Positions 8,840-15,917 of a DNA stretch of 63,040 nucleotides are shown piece by piece. The notes below the pieces were generated by a model, which saw only the letters and a list, made by a program, of their open reading frames with translations, was not told the origin of the DNA and did no database searches. Every line of letters starts with the position of its first letter. The first letter of the stretch is position 1. A program made the translations under genes and the position numbers. Source of the DNA: Lachnospiraceae bacterium (lineage in GTDB: Bacteria; Bacillota; Clostridia; Lachnospirales; Lachnospiraceae); assembly GCA_016284175.1 (NCBI GenBank), contig JAEEOJ010000039.1:1-63040 (forward strand), read 5' to 3'.

Positions 8840-10192
8840 ATGGGTAAATATTTTGGAACCGACGGTTTCCGCGGTGAAGCAAACAAAGAATTAACAGCGG
8901 CTAAGGCTTTTAAGGTTGGTCGCTATATCGGATGGTATTACGGCAAACAGCACGAAGACGGCAGAGCTCGTATCATCATAGGTAAGGACACTAGACGTTC
9001 TTCTTATACACTTGAGTATGCGCTTGCCTGCGGTATTACTTCTTCAGGTTCGGATGCGTATCTTTTACACGTTACTACTACACCTTCCGTTTCCTATTGC
9101 TGCAGAACAGATGGTTTTGACTGCGGTATTATGATTTCGGCTTCGCACAATCCGTTTTATGATAACGGCATCAAGATTATGCGTGCCAACGGACAAAAGA
9201 TTGAAGCTGAGATAGAAGAAAAGATTGAAGCATACATTGATTCCGACGAAGATCTGCCTTTGGCTGAGCGTGAAGCAATGGGTAATGTTGTTGACTACGC
9301 AGCAGGCCGTAACAGATATATCGGATATCTTATGACAATTCCCACACGTGCTTTCAATGGCTACAAGGTTGGTCTTGACTGTGCGAACGGCGCATCATGG
9401 AATATTGCGCGTGCGGTTTACGAGGCACTCGGCGCTAAAGTATATGTTATCAACAACACACCCAACGGTGTGAACATCAACAAAGACTGTGGTTCCACAC
9501 ACATCGAAGGCCTCCAAAAATACGTGCTCGACAATGGTTTGAACGCTGGCTTTGCATACGATGGCGATGCCGACAGATGTCTCGCTGTAGACGAGAAGGG
9601 CAACGTGGTAAACGGCGACCATATCATGTATATGTGTGGCAAGTACCTAAAAGAAATAGGCCAGCTTGACGGCAACACAGTAGTTACAACCGTAATGAGT
9701 AACATGGGCCTTTACAAGGCTCTTGAAGCCATCGACATTCGTACCGAAAAGACAGCAGTCGGCGATAAATATGTAGCCGAAAACATGATGGCAAACGGCT
9801 ATGTAATCGGCGGCGAGCAGTCCGGACACATCATCTTCGGCAAATACGCCACAACAGGCGACGGCATCCTCACATCCCTCATGGTTATGATGACCATGCT
9901 CGACAAAAAGATGCCTCTCTCAATGCTTGCAGAAGAAATGAAGATGTATCCTCAGTGCTTAAAGAACGTTCGCGTTAAGAGCAAACCCGACGCCCAGAAC
10001 GATCCCGACGTCCAGGCTGCGGTTAAAGCTGCTGCAGATGCCCTCGGCGATGAGGGCCGTATCCTCGTCCGCGAGTCCGGCACCGAGCCCAAGATTCGAG
10101 TTATGGTTGAAGCCCAATCCGATGAACTTTGCGAGAAGTACGTCGACTCCGTCATTGATGTCATCAAGGCCAAAGGGCACATCGCGGAATAG
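8840..10192 (+). CDS. glmM: Phosphoglucosamine mutase
   Basis: 450 residues, the normal length for GlmM. The active-site phosphoserine loop is MISASHNPFYDNGIK, with Ser near 102. The metal site is DGDADRC near residue 240, GGEQSGHI is the sugar-binding loop, and RESGTEPKIRVMVE is the C-terminal phosphate-binding loop. FYDNGIK is characteristic of GlmM rather than ManB/Pgm. It converts GlcN-6-P to GlcN-1-P for UDP-GlcNAc, feeding peptidoglycan and the surface glycans encoded nearby. GCGAGG lies 10 nt ahead of the ATG. The end of the gene is followed directly by a double copy of the dispersed repeat. Confidence 0.95.
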   Translation: MGKYFGTDGFRGEANKELTAAKAFKVGRYIGWYYGKQHEDGRARIIIGKDTRRSSYTLEYALACGITSSGSDAYLLHVTTTPSVSYCCRTDGFDCGIMISASHNPFYDNGIKIMRANGQKIEAEIEEKIEAYIDSDEDLPLAEREAMGNVVDYAAGRNRYIGYLMTIPTRAFNGYKVGLDCANGASWNIARAVYEALGAKVYVINNTPNGVNINKDCGSTHIEGLQKYVLDNGLNAGFAYDGDADRCLAVDEKGNVVNGDHIMYMCGKYLKEIGQLDGNTVVTTVMSNMGLYKALEAIDIRTEKTAVGDKYVAENMMANGYVIGGEQSGHIIFGKYATTGDGILTSLMVMMTMLDKKMPLSMLAEEMKMYPQCLKNVRVKSKPDAQNDPDVQAAVKAAADALGDEGRILVRESGTEPKIRVMVEAQSDELCEKYVDSVIDVIKAKGHIAE

Positions 10193-10285
10193 CCATTTGG
10201 GGACGGTTCTATTTTGGCCTTTTTTGCCAAGGCCAACTAGGGACGGTTCTATTTTGGCCTTTTTTGCCAGGTGGGGACACTTCTC
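10193..10285 (+). repeat. Dispersed REP-like repeat, tandem copies 2 and 3
   Basis: Two head-to-tail 39-bp units (10193-10231 and 10232-10270), each with GGGACGGTTCTATTTTGGCC, T6 and GCCA, followed by GTGGGGACACTTCTC. In the second unit GGCCAA (10231-10236) pairs with TTGGCC (10254-10259), which is followed by T6, a terminator-like structure. It begins directly after the glmM stop. Confidence 0.78.
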
Positions 10286-10315
10286 GCTTTAATGAAATGA
10301 AATGCCAAGTGAAAC

Positions 10316-10348
10316 AAAAGGTATCGGGCTGACGCCCGATACCTTTTT
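10316..10348. terminator. Bidirectional terminator between glmM and the Panacea module
   Basis: The 10-bp perfect stem GGTATCGGGC / GCCCGATACC has a TGAC loop. It is preceded by AAAA and followed by TTTTT, so it works on both strands. It separates convergent genes. Confidence 0.9.
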
Positions 10349-10378
10349 AACTTTTATTCATATCAATTATATAATTGT

Positions 10379-11422
10379 CTAGAAATCCCTTATTTCCTTC
10401 GCCAACGAAAACGGTATTATCTCACCAGCCTTTGTTTTGCTATAAGCTTTTTCTTTATGCATATAGTCTACAATCTCTTGGGCCTTATAATTCTTAAACT
10501 TCTTTATCACGGTATCCAGTATTTTTTTTTCTTTATCGTCCAGGATGCTATAATCCATACCTTCAGTAGGGTAAATATGGAACATGGAATCGTAATTAAT
10601 GCTTTCTTCTTCCTGAACATTCAGGTTTTCAAGGTTCAGAAGGCTATGATGTCCAATCGGAAGGGCACCCATTGCTTTATGTTGATATACCAGTCCGGTG
10701 ATGGCATGTCCATTTTCTTTAAAAGACAGTGCATCAGTATACCAGAGCATTTTAACTAACTTAACTTTAAAGAGATTAGATACTTTCTCGGCTATATAAG
10801 ATATAGCGGCTTCGAGTTTATCTATGTTCAGAATGGTATAACCGTTTGAATCGGACGGCTCGTCAAAACATGCATATTCGCCCTCAAGTGTTTGTCTCGT
10901 CAAATATTCTTTTCCGTATGAGTCGAGCTTTTCTACGATTTTAGATCTTATTTCATATCTTTTATGAGCCGAAAACTTATCAGCATTTCTCTTAAGGAAC
11001 TCTAATGTTTGAAGTGGATTGTCTTTGATTAAACGCAGCATTATATCATATGAGTCATCTTGAATGGCTTTGCTTTCGTATCTAGAAATTGTTGCTTCAC
11101 CCCATCCGAGCAATCTTGCAAGATCAACTTGAGATAAACCATAGTTCTCTCTTATAGCAACAATCTCGTCAGAAGTGAGCAGCCCTTGTTTAACTCTATA
11201 TGCATTACGGGCATTAAGAAGATTTTCGTTTGCCATAGAGCCGGTTTCAAATTCATTTTCCTCTTCATCCGCATTTGCGCAAAAATAAAACCTTTCTTCA
11301 TAGGTTACTTTTTCACCCTTTATGGTAATGGTTGCATTGCGTATTCTTTCTTCTACTTCGTGTGTCTTGTCGCATAGCGGACAATCCATGTGAACTTTTC
11401 TGATTAATTTGCTCTTTCCCAT
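10379..11422 (-). CDS. Panacea (SocA/DUF4065) antitoxin with Zn-finger and HTH, module 1
   Basis: 347 residues. An N-terminal YgiT-like zinc finger (CPLC at 14-17) has only one Cys in its second half (YFCAN), so the finger may be degenerate. An Xre-type HTH follows (LTSDEIVAIRENYGLSQVDLARLLGWGEATISRYES, about 81-117). The C-terminal Panacea domain has KLVKMLWYTDALSF and GLVYQHKAMGALP. Panacea domains neutralise diverse toxins by direct contact. It is encoded 22 bp after a small toxin-like gene on the same strand, with AAAGGAG before ATG. It probably also represses the module through the operator at 11874-11907. Confidence 0.85.
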   Translation of the reverse strand: MGKSKLIRKVHMDCPLCDKTHEVEERIRNATITIKGEKVTYEERFYFCANADEEENEFETGSMANENLLNARNAYRVKQGLLTSDEIVAIRENYGLSQVDLARLLGWGEATISRYESKAIQDDSYDIMLRLIKDNPLQTLEFLKRNADKFSAHKRYEIRSKIVEKLDSYGKEYLTRQTLEGEYACFDEPSDSNGYTILNIDKLEAAISYIAEKVSNLFKVKLVKMLWYTDALSFKENGHAITGLVYQHKAMGALPIGHHSLLNLENLNVQEEESINYDSMFHIYPTEGMDYSILDDKEKKILDTVIKKFKNYKAQEIVDYMHKEKAYSKTKAGEIIPFSLAKEIRDF

Positions 11423-11444
11423 GATTTACTCCTTTCGATTCCAT

Positions 11445-11855
11445 TTACGCATACGGGAAATACATTTGTTCCCTGGCATAATGGAATGACACGCATAATA
11501 CGCGTCGGTTTTGCTCTCCCTTGATTTTTAATTTAACATATACGAGTTTTCCTTTTATGTTTTTTCCAAAAACAAATAATAAAAGTGGATTCTGATCATC
11601 TTTATCTATTCTTGTTTCAGAATACTCTGAAACAGTTAATTCTTTTAGTCTTTTGACCACATCCCATACATCATAATTTAAATCCAACAGGGTATATGGT
11701 GTAGAGTGCTCCTCATCATTGGGCTTTTTCTTTCTTATTAACGTAAAATTAGTATCTATATCAAAAGTATCGTTTTCCAGAATTTCTTTTAATTCTTTAA
11801 GAAAAGCGATTACCTCACGTTTTTTCGATTGTATGCTAAGAACTATTTCAATCAT
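11445..11855 (-). CDS. Putative MqsR-like toxin of Panacea module 1
   Basis: 136 residues; first gene of the minus-strand pair. The C-terminal half (LFVFGKNIKGKLVYVKLKI, then VLCVSFHYAREQMYFPYA) follows the pattern FGK-x-Y-(I/V)K-SFH-x-YP(F/Y). That pattern is shared with the protein at 13885-14271 and resembles MqsR/RelE-fold ribosome-dependent nucleases. AGGAG abuts the ATG with almost no spacing, which may keep synthesis low. Toxin role and fold are inferred from the pairing and C-terminal motif; no catalytic residue can be assigned. Confidence 0.65.
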   Translation of the reverse strand: MIEIVLSIQSKKREVIAFLKELKEILENDTFDIDTNFTLIRKKKPNDEEHSTPYTLLDLNYDVWDVVKRLKELTVSEYSETRIDKDDQNPLLLFVFGKNIKGKLVYVKLKIKGEQNRRVLCVSFHYAREQMYFPYA

Positions 11856-11873
11856 CTCCTCACATGATATTCA

Positions 11874-11914
11874 CTATCAATTGATAGTATACAATTCAAT
11901 TGATAGAGTGTCAA
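11874..11914 (-). promoter_or_regulatory. Promoter with two operator palindromes, Panacea module 1
   Basis: On the minus strand TTGACA (11914-11909) and TATACT (11891-11886) are 17 nt apart. The perfect palindrome CTATCAATTGATAG (11874-11887) covers the -10/start region. A second, near-identical site (11894-11907) fills the spacer. The centres are about 20 bp apart, two helical turns, as expected for cooperative autorepression by the HTH antitoxin. Confidence 0.8.
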
Positions 11915-12073
11915 TAAACGTAAATGTACAAAATTACGGGCTATTTTTGTAAGTGGAAAAAATAAGTGTCACCGAATATAATATTAAAAAGGGAAAAAAT
12001 AAGAAAATAAGATGTGTGTATACTACACCATTTATAAAACATAGTCAATAACTAAAACAAGGAGTAAAAAACA

Positions 12074-12598
12074 ATGAATATCCAAACCCCTCGCCTCACA
12101 ATCCGCCCCATCCAATGTGGCGATGAAATAATACTTGAACAAATGTCCCGCGACGGAAGTTTTTCCGAATTGGGGCTTGATTCGGACTGCGCCGAATGGA
12201 TAGGAGAATGGATTGATGAAGCCATCTCTTTAGCCGAGCAGGACAATCCGAGAGTTGATTATATATGCTGGATTGTATGCTTAAAAGATGACGGAAAAGT
12301 CATCGGTACCGTGGGCAATACCTTTTATGAGGACACCGGTAAGATAGGTATCACATACGGAATCGGCGCCGAATATAGACAAAAAGGATACGCCGCAGAG
12401 GCCGTAAAAGCTTATCTTGATTTCTTCTTCGACCACTATGGTGAAGACGAAATTATTGCCACCGTTTTGGACGAAAATGTTTCTTCCTGCAAGACCGCCG
12501 AAAAGGCCGGATTTGATCTTTTGGATGTACGCATGTATCAGGATATTTATGATGACGAACCGCGCCTTTATCACTTCTATTCGGCCAAGAGAAAATAG
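12074..12598 (+). CDS. GNAT N-acetyltransferase, RimJ/RimL type
   Basis: 174 residues. MNIQTPRLTIRPI is the standard opening of the RimJ/RimL class. ITYGIGAEYRQKGYAAEAVKAYLDF holds the acetyl-CoA loop (RQKGYA), followed by ATVLDENVSSCKTAEKAGF. AAGGAG lies upstream of the ATG. The gene sits alone on the + strand between two minus-strand toxin-antitoxin modules, starting about 200 bp from the first module's promoter. Substrate unknown: a protein N-terminus, an antibiotic or a metabolite. Its composition is close to that of the chromosomal core, so it may be older than its flanks. Confidence 0.85.
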   Translation: MNIQTPRLTIRPIQCGDEIILEQMSRDGSFSELGLDSDCAEWIGEWIDEAISLAEQDNPRVDYICWIVCLKDDGKVIGTVGNTFYEDTGKIGITYGIGAEYRQKGYAAEAVKAYLDFFFDHYGEDEIIATVLDENVSSCKTAEKAGFDLLDVRMYQDIYDDEPRLYHFYSAKRK

Positions 12599-12639
12599 CC
12601 GTTAGAAACGCATTTCTTTTATGATTAACACAAAACCGG

Positions 12640-12665
12640 CCCGCAGACGCTTACACGCCTGCGGG
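12640..12665 (+). terminator. Hairpin after the GNAT gene (weak terminator)
   Basis: CCCGCAG (12640-12646) pairs with CTGCGGG (12659-12665). No T-tract follows, so intrinsic termination is uncertain. Confidence 0.45.
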
Positions 12666-12680
12666 TATAAATGCTAATCT

Positions 12681-12730
12681 AAAAGTGAGCCGCTTTTAAC
12701 ATAAACACTGACTTGAAAGTGAGCCACTCG
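12681..12730. repeat. Pair of AAAGTGAGCC repeats, possible insertion-sequence end remnant
   Basis: AAAAGTGAGCCGCTTTT (12681-12697) and GAAAGTGAGCCACTCG (12715-12730) are direct copies 34 bp apart. Multiple short terminal repeats of this kind occur at IS21-type ends, but no transposase gene or matching second end is present here. The rest of the 260-bp gap (12599-12858) holds only hairpins. Confidence 0.4.
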
Positions 12731-12793
12731 ATAAAACTAATAGCACTGGATATTGTTTTTTCCAGACGGATAACATATAATATTTTCAACAGA

Positions 12794-12840
12794 ACCCAAC
12801 ACGCCTCTCAACGATGCGGACCACGTTGGGTCTTTTAATT
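12794..12840 (+). terminator. Hairpin with T-rich tail between convergent genes
   Basis: ACCCAAC (12794-12800) pairs with GTTGGGT (12825-12831), followed by CTTTTAATTTT. It lies 19 bp from the end of the minus-strand antitoxin gene and would stop + strand transcription entering it. Confidence 0.55.
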
Positions 12841-12858
12841 TTCATGGGAAAAGATTTT

Positions 12859-13857
12859 TTACATATAACTCATAATATACGCATTAATACCTTTTTCGGT
12901 AGTCAGGTCATACTTCTTCGATACATTGGAGAAGTATTTTTTTATCTCATTTTTGCCGATTATTTCTTTGGACGGTTCAGTAGGAGCATATCCCACTCTG
13001 GCATTTTTCCAGGGAGCTTCTTCGTGAGTAATGTCTTCGAGTACTTTTCCGCTATATTTTCCAAAGGTGTTAATTACAAGATCAATTACTGTTTTTTCCG
13101 GTTCTTCCAATTCGGTGAAGCGCTGCTTAAAAATGGCAAATCGATCATCTTCAATCGGATTATATTTAAAATCTTTGAAAAGGTTATATACTTTTTCATA
13201 GACAGGGCCGTGAACCCACGCCATGCAGTCTTCGGTAAACATAGGGCTGCCAAACATAACCATATGGATTCCCTGGGTAAAATACAATATTTTTTGTAAA
13301 GCCAGAGGTGTAACTTCCTGCATTTGCTCAAATATATAAGAGATGGTTGATATCATTCTGTCTGACAGACAGAACATATCCGCGATTTCTTCTGCAGCAT
13401 TGATTGATTTCTTATAAGCGGCTTCCCCGATTTTCTCGGAATTCTTATTAAGCAGCTCCACCATATAATTAGGCGAAGATAAAGCCTTTCTAATAATATC
13501 CGAGTATTCTTTTGAAGGTATCTGACCGGCCAGATATCGGGTAACGGTAATTTCGCCGAATCCAAGTGCGATAGAAAGAGGAGCTTTCCCGATATTATAG
13601 ATTTGCATGATTGTTTTAATATCATCGATGCTGACTATTCCGTTCGCTTTTCTATATTGTTCATCGATTTCTTTGGCATTCAAATCCAACAGACCGGGAA
13701 TATTCATTTCCGCTCCGCAAGATTCGCAGATTGCCGTAGTAATTTCAAATTCGTATTCTTTGTCTCTGATTATTTTTTTATAGGTTTTCTTACGTAAAAA
13801 ATATGCCGCTTCTTTGCGACATTGCGTACAAAAATCAAAGTGTTTTTCTTTTGACAT
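12859..13857 (-). CDS. Panacea (SocA/DUF4065) antitoxin with Zn-finger and HTH, module 2
   Basis: 332 residues. The N-terminal finger is complete (CTQC and CESC), unlike module 1. The middle HTH region reads IMQIYNIGKAPLSIALGFGEITVTRYL (about 105-131). The Panacea domain holds LALQKILYFTQGIHMVMFGSPMF and CMAWVHGPVYEKVYNLFKDF; W-x-x-GPV is the family hallmark. A G-rich ribosome site (GGGGGC) precedes the ATG. It follows the toxin gene by about 27 bp in one operon. It differs strongly from the module 1 antitoxin, so the two are old paralogues or separate acquisitions rather than a recent duplication. Confidence 0.88.
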   Translation of the reverse strand: MSKEKHFDFCTQCRKEAAYFLRKKTYKKIIRDKEYEFEITTAICESCGAEMNIPGLLDLNAKEIDEQYRKANGIVSIDDIKTIMQIYNIGKAPLSIALGFGEITVTRYLAGQIPSKEYSDIIRKALSSPNYMVELLNKNSEKIGEAAYKKSINAAEEIADMFCLSDRMISTISYIFEQMQEVTPLALQKILYFTQGIHMVMFGSPMFTEDCMAWVHGPVYEKVYNLFKDFKYNPIEDDRFAIFKQRFTELEEPEKTVIDLVINTFGKYSGKVLEDITHEEAPWKNARVGYAPTEPSKEIIGKNEIKKYFSNVSKKYDLTTEKGINAYIMSYM

Positions 13858-13884
13858 AAAATTGCCCCCTATTGTTTAGAACCC

Positions 13885-14271
13885 TTATTTGAAAGGATAA
13901 TGTAATGGATATTTTTGTTCGTGAAAAGAGATAACTATTACATACTGGGATTCTGTTTTATTAAACTTGATATATAATGACACCGGTTTTTCCCCGGAGC
14001 TAAACCTACGAAGCAATTTAATACTTTTGCCAAAGACATATAACATTTCATGTTCATAACCTTTATGCTCGTTTGGGACTATTTTGGAAAAATCTTTGGC
14101 AGTAAGACTTAATAATATTTCCTTTTGCTTTTTTTCGCTAATAACATATTCTGCAAACAGGTCACGATTATCTTGCCTTTTTTCGTTGAGTTCGATTCTA
14201 TATCTATCGGCATTAACTGCCGTTTTTACATCAATAAGATATTCTTCGATATCATTAACAGTAACTTTCAA
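13885..14271 (-). CDS. MqsR-like toxin of Panacea module 2
   Basis: About 128 residues from TTG 14271, which has GGAGG (14282-14278) at 6-nt spacing. An upstream in-frame TTG at 14316 lies almost at the predicted transcription start and lacks a ribosome site, so I prefer 14271. NEHKGYEHEMLYVFGKSIKLL, VSLYIKFNK and VIVISFHEQKYPLHYPFK follow the C-terminal pattern of MqsR-family toxins (FGK, YIK, SFH, YPF) and match the module 1 toxin. Known MqsR proteins are ribosome-dependent mRNA endonucleases; activity here is inferred. Confidence 0.72.
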   Translation of the reverse strand: MKVTVNDIEEYLIDVKTAVNADRYRIELNEKRQDNRDLFAEYVISEKKQKEILLSLTAKDFSKIVPNEHKGYEHEMLYVFGKSIKLLRRFSSGEKPVSLYIKFNKTESQYVIVISFHEQKYPLHYPFK

Positions 14272-14325
14272 GGTATTCCTCCAATACATGATAGCATTTT
14301 TGAGAAATTCTATCAATACAAGAAC

Positions 14326-14365
14326 ACAATATTACAATGATAGGATTTTGTCAATATCCTATCAT
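14326..14365 (-). promoter_or_regulatory. Promoter and operator of Panacea module 2
   Basis: Minus-strand TTGACA (14354-14349) and TATTGT (14331-14326) are 17 nt apart. The perfect inverted repeat ATGATAGGAT (14337-14346) / ATCCTATCAT (14356-14365) brackets the -35. Further ATGATAG half-sites occur at 14288-14294 and 14398-14404. The TGATAG core is shared with the module 1 operator. Confidence 0.75.
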
Positions 14366-14461
14366 ATAAAACCGACTAATATTATGGCCCTGAAAGAATG
14401 ATAGAGGAAATCAAGAATATGAAAGTATAAAGTGAAAAAGAAGAAAATCTTTAATTCCCAC

Positions 14462-14490
14462 TTGCACTTTATCCACAAATTCACTATAAT
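14462..14490 (+). promoter_or_regulatory. Sigma-A promoter of the thiamine transporter gene
   Basis: TTGCAC (14462-14467), a 17-nt spacer and TATAAT (14485-14490). Transcription would start near 14497, about 30 nt ahead of the TPP aptamer. Confidence 0.8.
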
Positions 14491-14523
14491 AACCGCTGTA
14501 TATAAATACAAATTATTGTTTTT

Positions 14524-14638
14524 GCTAGGGGAGCTTTAGCTGAGATAGATATTTTATATCTAACCCTCATTACTTGAACCGGGTAATTCCGGCGTAAGGA
14601 AGCAGTTTTATTGTCTCCTCCTGCATTATTTTAGGAGG
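14524..14638 (+). ncRNA. TPP riboswitch with ribosome-site sequestering expression platform
   Basis: The aptamer (14524-14605) shows the conserved THI-box blocks in order: GGGGAGC, GCTGAGAT, a variable hairpin, ACCCT, TTGAACC, GGGTAATTCCGGCGTAAGGAAGC. Downstream CCTCC (14617-14621) can pair with the ribosome site GGAGG (14634-14638). A T7 run follows, so thiamine pyrophosphate could block translation, transcription or both. It controls thiT, fitting vitamin uptake. Confidence 0.95.
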
Positions 14639-14645
14639 TTTTTTT

Positions 14646-15494
14646 ATGTCAAAAACAAAAGAAGTAACAAAAGATCCAAACTCAATTTCTAACACGAGAA
14701 TACTTGCTGAATGTGCATTAATGCTTGCCGTAGGTATCGTACTCTCGCTCGTAAAACTCATCGACCTGCCTTACGGCGGTTCAGTCACAGTAGCTTCAAT
14801 GTTACCCGTTATCATCATTTCCTACAGACACGGCTTAAAATACGGCCTTATCACAGGACTTTGCTACGGTATCATTCAGCAGCTTTTGGGACTTAACACA
14901 CTCTCATATGTTACAACATGGGTTTCAATCATTGCAGTAATCCTTTTGGATTATGTAATTGCATTCGCAGTTATCGGCCTGGGCGGTATCTTCAGAAAGA
15001 TCATCAAGAATCAGCCTGCAGCTTTGGTAGCAGGTACAATCGTTGCATGTCTTTTAAGATATGCATGTCACGTTATCTCAGGCGCTACAGTCTGGGCAGG
15101 TTTATCAATTCCCACCAACGCTGCATTAATCTATTCATTCGGTTACAACGCAACATACATGATTCCTGAAACAATCGTAACAGTTGCACTTGCTTATTAC
15201 ATCGGTTCACTGATTGATTTCAGAAATCCTACCATCAAGCACATGATTCAGACAGAGAAGACCAAACTTCCTCTTCTTTTATGGACAGGCGGACTTGCAC
15301 TTGCAGCAGGCCTTATCATTGATATCGCATGCATCTTCCCCTTCCTTCAGAACCCTGAATCAGGTGAGTTCGATTTCGCAGGCCTTGCAAGCGTTAACTG
15401 GATGGTAGTTGCCATCGCAACAGCCGCAGCAATAGTTATCGCAGCAATCACATTCGGCATCGCCTTCCTTAAAAAGAAAAAAGCGGCCAACTAG
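14646..15494 (+). CDS. thiT: Thiamine ECF transporter S component, C-terminally extended
   Basis: 282 residues against about 190-200 for typical ThiT. TRILAECALMLAVGIVLSLVKLIDLPYGGSVTVASMLPV is the family's first helix and substrate loop, and YGIIQQLLGL and RYACHVISGATVWAGL are typical of thiamine-binding helices. About six helices form the core. The extra C-terminus (about 200-282) adds two more hydrophobic segments and a KKKK tail. It needs an EcfA/A'/T module encoded elsewhere. The TPP riboswitch upstream confirms the substrate. The stop codon TAG lies inside a dispersed repeat, so the present end was probably set by repeat insertion. Confidence 0.92.
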   Translation: MSKTKEVTKDPNSISNTRILAECALMLAVGIVLSLVKLIDLPYGGSVTVASMLPVIIISYRHGLKYGLITGLCYGIIQQLLGLNTLSYVTTWVSIIAVILLDYVIAFAVIGLGGIFRKIIKNQPAALVAGTIVACLLRYACHVISGATVWAGLSIPTNAALIYSFGYNATYMIPETIVTVALAYYIGSLIDFRNPTIKHMIQTEKTKLPLLLWTGGLALAAGLIIDIACIFPFLQNPESGEFDFAGLASVNWMVVAIATAAAIVIAAITFGIAFLKKKKAAN

Positions 15495-15540
15495 GGACGG
15501 TTCTATTTTGGCTTTTTTGAACAGTTGGGGACACATCTCT
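15486..15540 (+). repeat. Dispersed REP-like repeat, copy 4, overlapping the thiT stop codon
   Basis: GCCAACTAGGGACGGTTCTATTTTGGC, T6, then GTTGGGGACACATCTCT. The TAG at 15492-15494 within GCCAACTAG ends thiT, so its last three residues (Ala-Asn and preceding Ala) come partly from the repeat. Confidence 0.8.
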
Positions 15541-15611
15541 GTACAAATTCTTTTTCAAATTTGATATAATAAACTCGTAGGCGGCATCGCCTTTTACAAA
15601 AGGAGTTTATT

Positions 15612-15803
15612 ATGGGAGATATCAAAAAGGAAGCTGAAAAAATCATCAAGAATGTTGACAAACAGGACGTTAAAAAAGTAGTAGATAAAGCACTCGACAC
15701 CAAGGTTGCCGATGATGTTATCAAGAAAGTAAATGACAAGACCAAGGCGGTTGATATAAAGAAAGATGATGTTAAGAAAGTAGTTAATACAGTTTTGAAA
15801 TAA
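15612..15803 (+). CDS. Small lysine-rich helical protein of unknown function
   Basis: 63 residues with 20 or so Lys and Asp-rich turns. Three rough copies of a D-V-I/V-K-K-V-V/N-D/N motif run through it (DVKKVVDKAL, DVIKKVND, DVKKVVNTVL), giving an amphipathic helical repeat. AAAAGGAG stands 6 nt before ATG, and a strong terminator follows, so it is a genuine single-gene unit. I do not recognise a family. Phasin-like or nucleic-acid-coating roles would fit the composition but are guesses. Confidence 0.7.
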   Translation: MGDIKKEAEKIIKNVDKQDVKKVVDKALDTKVADDVIKKVNDKTKAVDIKKDDVKKVVNTVLK

Positions 15804-15818
15804 TCAATTAAGAGAACT

Positions 15819-15848
15819 AAGCCTCGCACATTTTTGTGCGGGGCTTTT
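15819..15848 (+). terminator. Intrinsic terminator after the small lysine-rich gene
   Basis: AAGCCTCGCACA pairs with TGTGCGGGGCTT (one G-T wobble), followed by TTTT. Confidence 0.85.
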
Positions 15849-15917
15849 GTAATTTTTTCCCTTCTGAATTGTTTATAAAACATAAAAGCCTAAACAGATA
15901 AAAACAAGGTCGCAAAA

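Noticed and set aside
9395-10236. Several long open frames on the minus strand opposite glmM
   Set aside because: They are shadows of the strongly conserved glmM frame and have no ribosome sites or recognisable domains.
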